This document shows positions 1 through 7,507 of a stretch of DNA of 53,517 nt, piece by piece. Within the stretch, counting starts at the first letter, position 1; every line of letters begins with the position of its first letter. Both the position numbers and the translations under genes were made by a program. The stretch comes from Pseudoselenomonas ruminantium. Its GTDB lineage: Bacteria; Bacillota; Negativicutes; Selenomonadales; Selenomonadaceae. The notes beneath the pieces were generated by a model that saw only the letters and a program-made list of their open reading frames with translations, did no database searches and was not told the origin of the DNA. Location: positions 7,841 through 61,357 of the forward strand of contig DFHU01000005.1 of the NCBI GenBank assembly GCA_002373045.1, written 5' to 3'.

Positions 1-33
1 CGCAGAAACATGCCGCCGCCGGCCCTTTAAGTC

Positions 34-58
34 ACGATGTTATACGAACCCCATCGTG
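34..58 (-). terminator. possible hairpin downstream of pyruvate kinase
   Basis: The 7-bp inverted repeat CACGATG...CATCGTG lies just after the stop codon of the pyruvate kinase gene in its direction of transcription. No T tract follows, so it could be a weak or Rho-aided terminator or mRNA 3' stabiliser. The rest of bases 1-65 shows nothing else. Confidence 0.3.
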
Positions 59-65
59 GTAATTA

Positions 66-1478
66 TTAGATGTTGTACACGCGTACGGAGCTGGAGTTGC
101 CCTTGCCAGCCTTCACACCAGACGTGATGATGGTCATATCGCCACGCTGTACAAGACCTTCCTTAACAGCAGCAGCCGTAGCATTGCTGAGCATTTCATC
201 GGCATCCTTCCACATGGAACCGAGCACCGGATATACACCCCAACGGAGGTTCAGCTGACGCAGAGCCTTTTCACTCGGCGTATAAGCTACGATAGCAGCC
301 TTCGGACGATACTTGGATACAACTTTCGTCGTGTAACCGGATTCAGTCGGCGTGATGATAGCCGGAACATCGAGCTCATAAGCCATCTGTACCGTAGCAT
401 GAGCGATAGCACGCGTACGGGATTTCAGATGATGCAGACCACGTTCTACAAAGAGTTCTTTGTATTCGAGGGAGCTTTCGATGCGCTGTGCGATACGGTT
501 CATCGTGGAAACAGCTTCTACCGGATAGTCACCGGAAGCCGTTTCACCGGACAGCATGATTGCATCCGTACCATCGAGGATAGCGTTACCAACGTCGGAT
601 ACTTCTGCACGAGTCGGACGCGGGTTGCGTTCCATGGAGTCGAGCATCTGCGTAGCAACGATAACCGGCTTGCCGGCAGCATTACACTTGCGGATGATTT
701 CCTTCTGAATAAGGGGCACATCTTCTGCCGGAACTTCTACACCCAGGTCACCACGGGCAACCATGATACCATCGGAAACTTCGAGGATGGCATCGAAGTT
801 CTTAACGCCTTCGAGGTTTTCAATCTTCGGAATGATTTCCATACGGCCATTGTGCTCTTCGATGAGCTTACGGATAGCCAGTACGTCATCCGGACGCTGG
901 ATGAAGGAAGCAGCTACGAAATCCATATCCTGTTCGCAGCCAAAGATGATGTCCTTAGCATCCTGTTCAGAGATAGGAGGCAGACCCAGGGATACACCCG
1001 GAGCAGCTACGCGCTTGCGCGTGCTCATCTTGCCGCTGTTCTGAATCGTCGTAACGATATCTTTGCCCTTGATTTCATCGACTTTGAGAGCTACGAGGCC
1101 ATCGGAGAGGAGCAGGGTGTCGCCCGGCTTAACTTCCGTGTAGAGGCCCTTGTGGTTTACGGAAACATGAGTTTCATCACCCGGTACATCGTCATAGGTC
1201 AGCGTGAACTGGTTGCCCTTTTCGAGCATAACCTTGCCATCTTTGAACTCGCCCAGACGCATTTCCGGACCTTTGGTATCGAGGATTAAAGAGATAACCT
1301 TGCCAGCCTTCTTGGCAGCTTCACGAACCATATTGATACGGCCAAGATGTTCTTCGTGGTCACCATGGGAGAAATTGAAGCGTGCGCAGTTCATGCCATT
1401 GGCAATCAGTGCATCAATTACGCCCGGTTTCTCTGTGGACGGACCCTGCGTGCAAACGATTTTCGTCTTTTTTAACAT
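66..1478 (-). CDS. pyk: pyruvate kinase
   Basis: Catalyses phosphoenolpyruvate + ADP to pyruvate + ATP, the last glycolytic step, in the cytoplasm. The 470-residue product has the family landmarks in order: KIVCTQGPST at the N terminus, ARFNFSHG (about 32-39), LDTKGPEMRLG (about 66), the catalytic-lysine segment IIPKIENLEG (about 217), the Mg/PEP-binding VARGDLGVEVP (about 240) and the signature AEVSDVGNAILDGTDAIMLS (about 292). It ends at the usual short C terminus (VRVYNI) and lacks the extra PEP-utiliser domain found in Bacillus enzymes. The gene stands alone, with its own promoter upstream and a divergent FliD-like gene beyond it. Confidence 0.97.
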   Translation of the reverse strand: MLKKTKIVCTQGPSTEKPGVIDALIANGMNCARFNFSHGDHEEHLGRINMVREAAKKAGKVISLILDTKGPEMRLGEFKDGKVMLEKGNQFTLTYDDVPGDETHVSVNHKGLYTEVKPGDTLLLSDGLVALKVDEIKGKDIVTTIQNSGKMSTRKRVAAPGVSLGLPPISEQDAKDIIFGCEQDMDFVAASFIQRPDDVLAIRKLIEEHNGRMEIIPKIENLEGVKNFDAILEVSDGIMVARGDLGVEVPAEDVPLIQKEIIRKCNAAGKPVIVATQMLDSMERNPRPTRAEVSDVGNAILDGTDAIMLSGETASGDYPVEAVSTMNRIAQRIESSLEYKELFVERGLHHLKSRTRAIAHATVQMAYELDVPAIITPTESGYTTKVVSKYRPKAAIVAYTPSEKALRQLNLRWGVYPVLGSMWKDADEMLSNATAAAVKEGLVQRGDMTIITSGVKAGKGNSSSVRVYNI

Positions 1479-1605
1479 GTTGTAAACCCCACCTATTCTT
1501 TTACTACATATTATATTTTAGACGGACACCTCCGAAATCCGGAGTCGCTGTATGGCGTCCTGTCTACGGCCTGATTTAACTGGGATTTAACTCCCATCAG
1601 CTACT

Positions 1606-1634
1606 ATTCTACACTCTTTGTCCCCATAAGTAAA
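1606..1634 (-). promoter_or_regulatory. sigma70-type promoter of pyk
   Basis: On the minus strand, TTTACT (1629-1634) and TAGAAT (1606-1611) are 17 nt apart. The leader of about 120 nt to the pyk start contains a small hairpin, CTCCG-GATTT-CGGAG (around 1530-1545). It is the best promoter match in the 373-bp gap between pyk and the divergent gene. Confidence 0.5.
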
Positions 1635-1771
1635 ACATTTTTGACGAAAATCTACGGAAAAAAATATTTTCTGAAAAGCGGCTCATTGCTTGAAATTTAT
1701 TGCTTTTATTCCCCCTAATAAGCTACGACTATTGCTATTAATTGGAATTGTTCCCAGCGTCAAAAAATACT

Positions 1772-1798
1772 TATGCTTTCCCGCAAAAATGACGATAA
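1772..1798 (+). promoter_or_regulatory. candidate sigma28 (flagellar) promoter
   Basis: TATGCTTT, an 11-nt spacer and GACGATAA match the sigma28 consensus TAAAGTTT-N11-GCCGATAA at 5/8 and 7/8 positions with exact spacing. It lies about 55 bp before the start codon of the FliD-like gene, so a late-flagellar sigma factor would transcribe that gene. No comparably spaced sigma70 hexamers were seen there. Confidence 0.5.
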
Positions 1799-1851
1799 AC
1801 CTATAAGGAGAGTATCGCACTTTCCAGATTTATAAGAAAGGAGGATTTATC

Positions 1852-2802
1852 ATGTCTACCATTTCGGCAATGACCAGGGATACGTACACGATGTACAAGA
1901 TGGCCCAGGGCGGCACGCAAGGCACTACAGCAGCACAAAAAGCGGCCAGCGAAGCAGAAGAAAGCACCAGCAAATCTTCTGCGCAAAGCAAAAGCTATTC
2001 TACGGCAGCAGCCAATGTAAGCCAGCTCAGTAACTTAGTCGGTTCTTTTGATTCGGCTTATGCCAACAAGAAAACCACTGCCGCCCAGGACTCCATCAGC
2101 AGCCTTTGGTCCGGTTACACCAATTCGTACTCCAGCGGAATCGCCAATTTAAGTGCCCTTTCCGGCGTTTCTTCCAGTGCGGCAGGACTTGTAAACTCCT
2201 ACAATGAAGCCAAGTCTGCTTTCGACACCCAGTTCAAGGCCTATATGGGTGATTTACAAAAATCTGCCCAAACCGTCAAGAACATGAGTTACGAATTCAG
2301 TGCGGACGACATCACCGAAGCCGAAGACGGCACCAAAACGTACAGCGATAGCCTAAAGAGCGCCATCAAAAACGTCAAACAGCTCGTCTCCGACTACAAC
2401 GATGCCTTAGACCTCACCAGCGACTACAGCAGTGTGGGCAAGAGAATGGAATCACTCCATAAGTCGTTTGCCGACACCACCTACCGGGCTGATACTTATA
2501 AGCAGCTCGGCATCACAGTGGACAGCAAAACGGGCAAAATGACGGTGGACGAGGACAAACTGGCCACAGCGCTCACCGAAAACGGTGACCGCGTGAAAAA
2601 CGCTCTGGGCGCCAACGGCCTTGCAGGCAAAGCTGAACAACATCTCGCTCAGGCAAACAACCAGGGCGACAAACTGTTCCCCTCCCTGCAGAGCATGTTC
2701 GGCAACTCCCTCAAAACCGCCTCAGCCTACACCAACCCGCGCGTACTGAGTGCTTCCGTTCAGTACGGCATGATTGGGAATCTCTTCAGCTCCATGTTCT
2801 AA
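1852..2802 (+). CDS. FliD-like flagellar hook-associated protein
   Basis: A 316-residue protein, very rich in Ser, Ala, Thr and Asn. Residues about 180-265 resemble the conserved C-terminal region of FliD, the filament cap: a helical stretch ending LVSDYNDALDL, then LGITVDSKTGKMTVDEDKL, then a VKNALGANGLAGKAEQHL-type segment (FliD: G-I--d--G-l-ld--kL...lf---Gla). It is shorter than typical FliD proteins (above 450 residues) and lacks a recognisable FliD N-terminal domain, so it may be a reduced cap paralogue or a filament-associated secreted protein. AAGAAAGGAGG precedes the ATG and a sigma28-like promoter lies upstream. No other flagellar gene is in the window. Confidence 0.65.
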   Translation: MSTISAMTRDTYTMYKMAQGGTQGTTAAQKAASEAEESTSKSSAQSKSYSTAAANVSQLSNLVGSFDSAYANKKTTAAQDSISSLWSGYTNSYSSGIANLSALSGVSSSAAGLVNSYNEAKSAFDTQFKAYMGDLQKSAQTVKNMSYEFSADDITEAEDGTKTYSDSLKSAIKNVKQLVSDYNDALDLTSDYSSVGKRMESLHKSFADTTYRADTYKQLGITVDSKTGKMTVDEDKLATALTENGDRVKNALGANGLAGKAEQHLAQANNQGDKLFPSLQSMFGNSLKTASAYTNPRVLSASVQYGMIGNLFSSMF

Positions 2803-2856
2803 GGACCAGGAAAACCAATCCATGAACAAAAGCCACAGAGAGAAACCAAGAACAAA

Positions 2857-2940
2857 GCCCGGTGGCTGATAATGCTTTTCCGTCGCGTTTGACAAGCTTG
2901 TCTAAGCAGAGGAAAAGTATTATCAGCCACCGGGCGTCTT
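2857..2940. repeat. hairpin repeat, copy A (bidirectional terminator-like)
   Basis: Two 24-nt arms (2857-2880 and 2912-2935) pair at all but one position, a G-T wobble. The 31-nt loop contains the palindromic core TTTGACAAGCTTGTCTAAG. Related copies lie at 41611-41683, 41684-41769 and 53483 to the window end. The right arm is followed by TCTTTTTA and the left flank reads AAAG, so it could terminate transcription from both convergent neighbours (the FliD-like gene and korC). Confidence 0.8.
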
Positions 2941-2977
2941 TTTACATCGATGATACAAATACAGTTAATATCGAGCC

Positions 2978-3062
2978 AAAAAGCCGCCCGCGGCAGTATA
3001 TCCCTGCACTAGTACGCGCTATGCGTGTAAATCGTGCAGGGATATACTGCCGCGGGCTTTAT
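2978..3062. terminator. perfect 24-bp hairpin with nested inverted repeat
   Basis: Arms 2986-3009 and 3034-3057 are perfect 24-nt complements beginning with GCCCG. The 24-nt loop holds a second inverted repeat (TACGCGC / GCGTGTA, one G-T pair). On the minus strand it is followed by CGGCTTTTTGG, as expected for the korDABC terminator. Arm length and nested design resemble the neighbouring hairpin at 2857, but loop and stem sequences differ. Confidence 0.75.
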
Positions 3063-3094
3063 TGCCTACTATGTTCTATATGTTCTATCAGCTG

Positions 3095-3625
3095 TTACAC
3101 ATTTGCCGCTGCATCCCACCCCAACTGCAAAGCCTTCATATTGGCATCTACCGTATGCGAAGGTACGCGTTTTTTTACGAATTCCTTAACCGTGTCCAGC
3201 TGTACCAAACCGGTAATCCGCACCAGTGCCCCCAACGCCACGATATTGGCAAAGAGTGCCTTGCCGAGTTCCTCTACAGCCAGTTTTGTGATAGGCAGAC
3301 GAACCACCCGCGGAAAGTCCGGTGTTTGCGGCACGAGGCTGTCGTCTAAGATAAGCAAACCATCTTTATGCAGGTCGCTGTAGTATTTATCCGCAGCCTT
3401 CTGCGTCATTGCAAGCACCAGATCCGGCGTTTCCACATGGGGATGATAGATGGTTTCATCGCTGATGATGACTTCAGCCTTCGAGGCACCGCCGCGTGCT
3501 TCCGGGCCATAGGACTGGCTTTGCGCCGCCTCCTTGCCCTCTGCCACTGCCGCTTCAGCCAACAAAATGGCTGCGGTGATTACGCCCTGACCACCGGAGC
3601 CGGAGAGTCTTAACTGTTTTTTCAT
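3095..3625 (-). CDS. korC: 2-oxoacid:ferredoxin oxidoreductase, gamma subunit
   Basis: The 176-residue gamma-type subunit has the standard start LRLSGSGGQGVITAAILLAE, the motif SYGPEARGGASKAEVIIS (about 40-57), and later ALGALVRITG. It is the last gene of a korD-korA-korB-korC operon; its ATG overlaps the korB stop (TAATG). The complex oxidatively decarboxylates a 2-oxoacid with CoA and reduces ferredoxin in the cytoplasm. The subunit pattern fits 2-oxoglutarate oxidoreductase (KorABCD), but branched-chain 2-oxoacid (Vor) enzymes share it. The two long hairpins at 2857-3057 lie downstream. Confidence 0.9.
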   Translation of the reverse strand: MKKQLRLSGSGGQGVITAAILLAEAAVAEGKEAAQSQSYGPEARGGASKAEVIISDETIYHPHVETPDLVLAMTQKAADKYYSDLHKDGLLILDDSLVPQTPDFPRVVRLPITKLAVEELGKALFANIVALGALVRITGLVQLDTVKEFVKKRVPSHTVDANMKALQLGWDAAANV

Positions 3626-4455
3626 TAGTGTGCACCTCCTGCCCGTTCAATCACCTGGTCATAAGCGGTATCATAATCCATAGCCGAAGCTTCATAGAGA
3701 AGACCTATCGGGAATTTTTCTGGTGCAATACCTGCCGGGTCAAGCTTATCCCAGGCAGCCTTCATCACCGCATTATCCCGCATCCACTTCATCATATCCG
3801 CCGGGCTGCCCAGCTTGTTCTTGCGGCCATAAGCCGTGGGGCACTGCACCAGAGCTTCGACAAAGGAGAAGCCGTGATTGTCAAAAGCATTCGCAATCAT
3901 ATCCGTCAAATGCTGCACATGGAAAGCCGTGGAACGCGCCACATATGTAGCACCTGCGGCCTCAGCCAGAGCGCAGGCATCAAAAGGTCTGTCTACAGAA
4001 CCATACGGCGCAGTAGTCGCCTTCCTCCCCAATGGTGTCATGGGCGAGGCCTGCCCACCGGTCATGCCGTAAATATTGTTGTTAAAGAGCACCACCGTCA
4101 AATCCACATTGCGGCGGCAGCCGTGGATGAAGTGATTGCCGCCGATAGCCGTGCAGTCGCCGTCACCGGTGATAACCACCACATTGAGCTCCGGACGGGC
4201 CAGCTTTATCCCCGTAGCAAAAGGAATAGCGCGGCCATGTGCGGTATGCAGGGTATCAAAATCCATATACCCCGAAGCGCGGGAAGAACAACCGATACCG
4301 GACACAATCACCGTATTATCCTGATTCAGCTCCGGACGTTTGGCAATCGCCTGGACAATCGCCTTCATGGCAATACCATTGCCACAGCCGGGACACCAGA
4401 GGTGCGGGAGGCGGTTCTGACGGAAATACTGTTCATATTCTCTTTCTGCCATCAT
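3625..4455 (-). CDS. korB: 2-oxoacid:ferredoxin oxidoreductase, beta (TPP) subunit
   Basis: The 276-residue thiamine-diphosphate subunit shows HLWCPGCGNGIAMKAI near residue 20 (a cysteine pair used for a cluster in this family), GIGCSSRASGYMDFDTLHT, and the TPP/Mg motif ITGDGDCTAIGGNHFIHGCR followed by NNNIYGMTGGQASPMTP. The start ATG overlaps the korA stop (ATGA), so the two are probably translationally coupled. LHTAHGRAIPFATGIKLA is typical of the KorB/VorA type. The exact 2-oxoacid cannot be read from sequence alone. Confidence 0.92.
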   Translation of the reverse strand: MMAEREYEQYFRQNRLPHLWCPGCGNGIAMKAIVQAIAKRPELNQDNTVIVSGIGCSSRASGYMDFDTLHTAHGRAIPFATGIKLARPELNVVVITGDGDCTAIGGNHFIHGCRRNVDLTVVLFNNNIYGMTGGQASPMTPLGRKATTAPYGSVDRPFDACALAEAAGATYVARSTAFHVQHLTDMIANAFDNHGFSFVEALVQCPTAYGRKNKLGSPADMMKWMRDNAVMKAAWDKLDPAGIAPEKFPIGLLYEASAMDYDTAYDQVIERAGGAH

Positions 4456-5594
4456 CCTTCAACCTCCTTTACCATCTCGTTGACACTTGTCAAAATTTCA
4501 CTGGGTTCAAAGGCCCGCATATTATACTTGCCGCAAAGGCTTACCGGGCAGGCACCCTTCGCCGCCCGCCGTACTTCATGGACAAGCTGGCCATAATTGA
4601 GCTCTGCCACCACAATGCCCTTTACCTTGGTCGCCAGTTCACCGATAACCTTATCCGCAAACGGCCAAATGGTCATCAGGCGCACCAAACCAACCTTTAC
4701 GCCAGCTGCACGGGCTTCCCTCACGGCTTCATAAGCCGTCCTTGCCGTACCGCCAAAGGATACCACCGCATACTCGGCATCATCCATAAAATAGCTTTCC
4801 GTATGGATGATTTCCTCACCGGCACGCTCAATCTTCTCATGCAGACGGCGGATGGATTCCTCCGTCACCTTCGGACTGCCCACAGGGAACCCGGTTTCAT
4901 CATGGATAAGCCCCGTCACATGAATGTGATAGCCTTCGCCAAAATCCGCCACATTGGGCACCAAGTCCGCCTCCGGCGCAAACGGCTGATAGCCTTCTGC
5001 CCGCGTTTTCGTCGGCTTGCGGCGCGGATAAATTTCCACTTTTTCAGGAAGCTCCACCTTTTCCCGCAAATGCCCGACCATTTCATCCATCAAAAGCATG
5101 ACCGGCGTGCGGAAGCGCTCTGCATAGTTTACTGCCATCACCGTTGCATCAAATGTCTCGCGCACGCTCCACGGCGACAAGGCAATCACCGGATGGTCGC
5201 CATGCGTGCCCCAGCGCACTTGCATGACATCGCCCTGGGAAGGTGCTGTCGGCTGACCGGTTGACGGGCCGACACGCTGCACATCCACCAACACGCAGGG
5301 AATCTCTGCACAGGCCGCATAGCCAATCAACTCCTGCTTCAGCGAAAAACCCGGGCCAGACGTCGCATCCATTACCTTGCAGCCGGCCAGCGACGCACCT
5401 AAAATAGCCCCCATAGAGGCAATTTCATCTTCCATCTGAATAAACTTGCCACCGGCCTGCGGCAAAAGTTTCGCCATGGTTTCCGCAATTTCCGTTGAGG
5501 GCGTAATCGGATAGCCGGCGAAGAAGTTCACCCCTGCTGCAATTGCCGCCTCAGCACAGGCTTCATTGCCCTGCATCAATCTTGCCTTGCTCAT
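4452..5594 (-). CDS. korA: 2-oxoacid:ferredoxin oxidoreductase, alpha subunit
   Basis: The 380-residue alpha subunit begins MSKARLMQGNEACAEAAI and carries the family motifs FFAGYPITPSTEIAE (about 23), QMEDEIASMGAILGASLAG, ATSGPGFSLKQELIGYA (about 80) and QRVGPSTGQPTAPSQGDVMQ (about 107). C-terminal transketolase-like sequence follows (VKVGLVRLMTIWPF, then AELNYGQLVHEVRR). Start and stop overlap the flanking operon genes by 4 nt. Length and PTAPSQGD pattern fit KorA of clostridial/Negativicute 2-oxoglutarate synthases; 2-oxoisovalerate remains a possible substrate. Confidence 0.92.
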   Translation of the reverse strand: MSKARLMQGNEACAEAAIAAGVNFFAGYPITPSTEIAETMAKLLPQAGGKFIQMEDEIASMGAILGASLAGCKVMDATSGPGFSLKQELIGYAACAEIPCVLVDVQRVGPSTGQPTAPSQGDVMQVRWGTHGDHPVIALSPWSVRETFDATVMAVNYAERFRTPVMLLMDEMVGHLREKVELPEKVEIYPRRKPTKTRAEGYQPFAPEADLVPNVADFGEGYHIHVTGLIHDETGFPVGSPKVTEESIRRLHEKIERAGEEIIHTESYFMDDAEYAVVSFGGTARTAYEAVREARAAGVKVGLVRLMTIWPFADKVIGELATKVKGIVVAELNYGQLVHEVRRAAKGACPVSLCGKYNMRAFEPSEILTSVNEMVKEVEG

Positions 5595-5803
5595 GCCACG
5601 CCCCCCTTTGCTGCAACTTTATCCACAAATATTGCATAATCCGGGCAACGCAGTTCACACTGGCCGCAGCCAATACACGCCTCCGGATTGACCACCTGCA
5701 CCTTGCCCAGCTCATCTATGGCCAGCACCGACTTAGGACAAAAGGCTGCGCAGATGCCGCACCCTTTGCACCGCGCCAGTTTGACGCTAATCTCCGCTTT
5801 CAT
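5591..5803 (-). CDS. korD: 2-oxoacid:ferredoxin oxidoreductase, 4Fe-4S delta subunit
   Basis: A 70-residue bacterial-ferredoxin-type subunit with two cluster motifs, CKGCGICAAFCPKSVL (about 13) and CIGCGQCELRCPDYAIF (about 43). It carries electrons from the TPP site to ferredoxin. The start is set at the ATG of MKAEISVKLARCKGC because TTGGAGGCGGAG lies just upstream; an in-frame extension to 5848 has no comparable ribosome binding site. It is the first gene of korDABC, and its stop overlaps korA by 4 nt. Confidence 0.9.
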   Translation of the reverse strand: MKAEISVKLARCKGCGICAAFCPKSVLAIDELGKVQVVNPEACIGCGQCELRCPDYAIFVDKVAAKGGVA

Positions 5804-6242
5804 AAACTCCGCCTCCAATAACACAGATAAATATAACTTAATTTGCATAGCAAATATGCTTATTCCTTATATACTTTTACATCATAGCAGAATGTTGTAT
5901 AAAAATCTACTATTTTTGTAAATTTACGTAATGTATACATAAACAGTATGTCTTATTTATATTGTCTAATGTAAATGTTCGCCACAAAAATAAAAATTCC
6001 CCCATCGCGAAAACAATTTTTAACCCATTTTCTATTACTATACAAAAACTTTCCTGATATAAATACTAAATACAAAATTTCTCTGCAAAAAAAGGCGATT
6101 TTATGGTATACTGTGGTGGTAGGTTTACGATTTTTATGCCTACAAACGTAGATTATGCAGGAAACTTCTTATTATTGTCGAAAAGTTTATAAGATGGTGA
6201 GTATAATTGCTTAATGCTCACTTTCAGGAAGAGGTGAGAAAC
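5804..6242. other. AT-rich intergenic region between korD and the TolA-like gene
   Basis: This 439-bp divergent spacer holds promoters for both sides. Visible elements are the interleaved inverted repeats around TTTGCATAGCAAATATGC (about 5843-5860), a possible operator near the korD promoter; the palindrome ATGTATACAT (5931-5940); and GTGAG...CTCAC (about 6197-6222) in the leader of the rightward gene. No convincing small coding frame or known riboswitch was seen. Confidence 0.4.
6104..6112 (+). promoter_or_regulatory. extended -10 promoter of the TolA-like/PRC operon
   Basis: TGGTATACT (TATACT at 6107-6112) is an extended -10 element. The -35 region, TGCAAA at 6084-6089, is poor, as usual for this type. 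It would give a leader of about 120 nt before the ATG at 6243. Confidence 0.35.
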
Positions 6243-7493
6243 ATGACATTCATCCTGATAACGGGCTCCATCATGGCCATCAGCATCTTCCTCATTTACA
6301 GACTATGCCGCTTTTTTGGTATCGAGATGAAATGGACTTCATTGGTGCTCTGTGCCGTAATGGCCTTTATCGTCAATGGCATGGCTATCACCATGAGTCC
6401 TTTTCTCGACCGTGCCCATTACCTGCGGCTGGGGATATTAGTCATAACAGCAGCAGCGCTGGTAACCTTCTTCAACGAACGCATGTTGCGCCGCGAAGAA
6501 GCCCTTGCCGGATGTACGGTACTACCTACTGAGCAGCTGCCTGTAGAGGAAACACCTCCTGCGGAGGACGATAACGATATACTGCTGGCTCGACGTAAAA
6601 AAACAGCCGAAACAGACAGTACAGACGATACTCCTGTGGCGGAAATCCCCGTTACCGAAGAAACATCCAGCACGCAGGCAGAACCGCCTAAAGATGAACC
6701 TGCCGAAAAATCTGCGGCAGAAATCAAGGAAGCACAGTTAGCTGTAGAAGCAGCCGAAGCTGCTGCCAAGGTTCTGGCTGAAAAGGAAGCAGCAATCGCT
6801 GCGAAAAAGGCTGAGGAAGAAGCCAAAGCTGAAAAAGCGGCCAAAGAAAGAGCCGCCCAAAAGAAACGTGAAGAGGCTGCCCGTAAAAAGGCAGAAGCCG
6901 AAGCACGCGCAAAAGCAGAGGCTGCTGCGAAAGCAAAGGCCGAAGCGGCAGCCAGGGCAAAGGCTGAGGCAGAACGCCAGGCCAAAGCCGCTGCCGAAGC
7001 AAAAGCCAAGGCTGAAGCCGAGGCAAAAGAACAGGCCCGCCAGCAGGAACTTGCTGCTAAGCGCAAAGCCCATGAAAAGCAGCTCAAGCAGGAAATCTCC
7101 GCCATGGATAGTCTGGATGCCATTTTGGACTTTGCCTATGAAACCCAGACAACACAGCCCAAAGATGCTATCTTTGCCTATCACGAAGCGATTGCCCGCT
7201 ATGCCGATGATGACTATACCCCGTTCCTCGTCATCGAGCTGGGTAACCTATACAAGGAACAAGCCAACTACAGCGGCGCTATCGCCACTTACAAAAAGGC
7301 ACTCTCAATGCCGATAATTGCCCAAAACGATGCCATGTGTCAGGAATTTACCAAAAATATCCATTACCTTGGCACCGTTCAGGATATACTTGCCAAACAT
7401 GCTGCGCTTTCTACGCCTTTCCCGCAGATTCCGGGAGACATTATGCAGGAAATCGAAGACGAATTCCAGGCTCATAACGGCGGCGCAAAATAA
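6243..7493 (+). CDS. TolA-like membrane protein with Ala/Lys/Glu coiled coil and TPR-like C terminus
   Basis: Not a recognised named family. The start at MTFILITGSIMAISIF is chosen for the GAAGAGGTGAG ribosome binding site; an upstream ATG at 6207 lacks one. The 416-residue product has two or three membrane segments in residues 1-80, an acidic linker, a long Ala/Lys/Glu/Arg heptad-like region (about 150-280) like the periplasm-spanning rod of TolA, and a globular end. There, YHEAIARY and GNLYKEQANYSGAIATYKKA look like tetratricopeptide repeats. It may bridge inner membrane and envelope partners. The next gene starts 14 bp downstream, so the two are probably cotranscribed. Confidence 0.6.
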   Translation: MTFILITGSIMAISIFLIYRLCRFFGIEMKWTSLVLCAVMAFIVNGMAITMSPFLDRAHYLRLGILVITAAALVTFFNERMLRREEALAGCTVLPTEQLPVEETPPAEDDNDILLARRKKTAETDSTDDTPVAEIPVTEETSSTQAEPPKDEPAEKSAAEIKEAQLAVEAAEAAAKVLAEKEAAIAAKKAEEEAKAEKAAKERAAQKKREEAARKKAEAEARAKAEAAAKAKAEAAARAKAEAERQAKAAAEAKAKAEAEAKEQARQQELAAKRKAHEKQLKQEISAMDSLDAILDFAYETQTTQPKDAIFAYHEAIARYADDDYTPFLVIELGNLYKEQANYSGAIATYKKALSMPIIAQNDAMCQEFTKNIHYLGTVQDILAKHAALSTPFPQIPGDIMQEIEDEFQAHNGGAK

Positions 7494-7507
7494 TTGGAGG
7501 AATTTTA

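Noticed and set aside
399..1289. Long open frame on the plus strand opposite pyruvate kinase (296 codons)
   Set aside because: It is the mirror frame of a strongly conserved gene, has no ribosome binding site and no recognisable domain.
2857..3057. CRISPR array
   Set aside because: The hairpins are two different single structures, not regularly spaced direct repeats with unique spacers, and no cas genes are present.
3095..5803. Pyruvate:ferredoxin oxidoreductase (Por)
   Set aside because: The 380-residue alpha subunit with PTAPSQGD and the KorD-A-B-C order fit 2-oxoglutarate or branched-chain 2-oxoacid enzymes better; the exact substrate is left open.
6419..7123. Ser/Ala-rich frames on the minus strand opposite the TolA-like gene
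   Set aside because: They are by-products of the Ala/Lys/Glu-rich coding repeat on the other strand; composition alone explains them.
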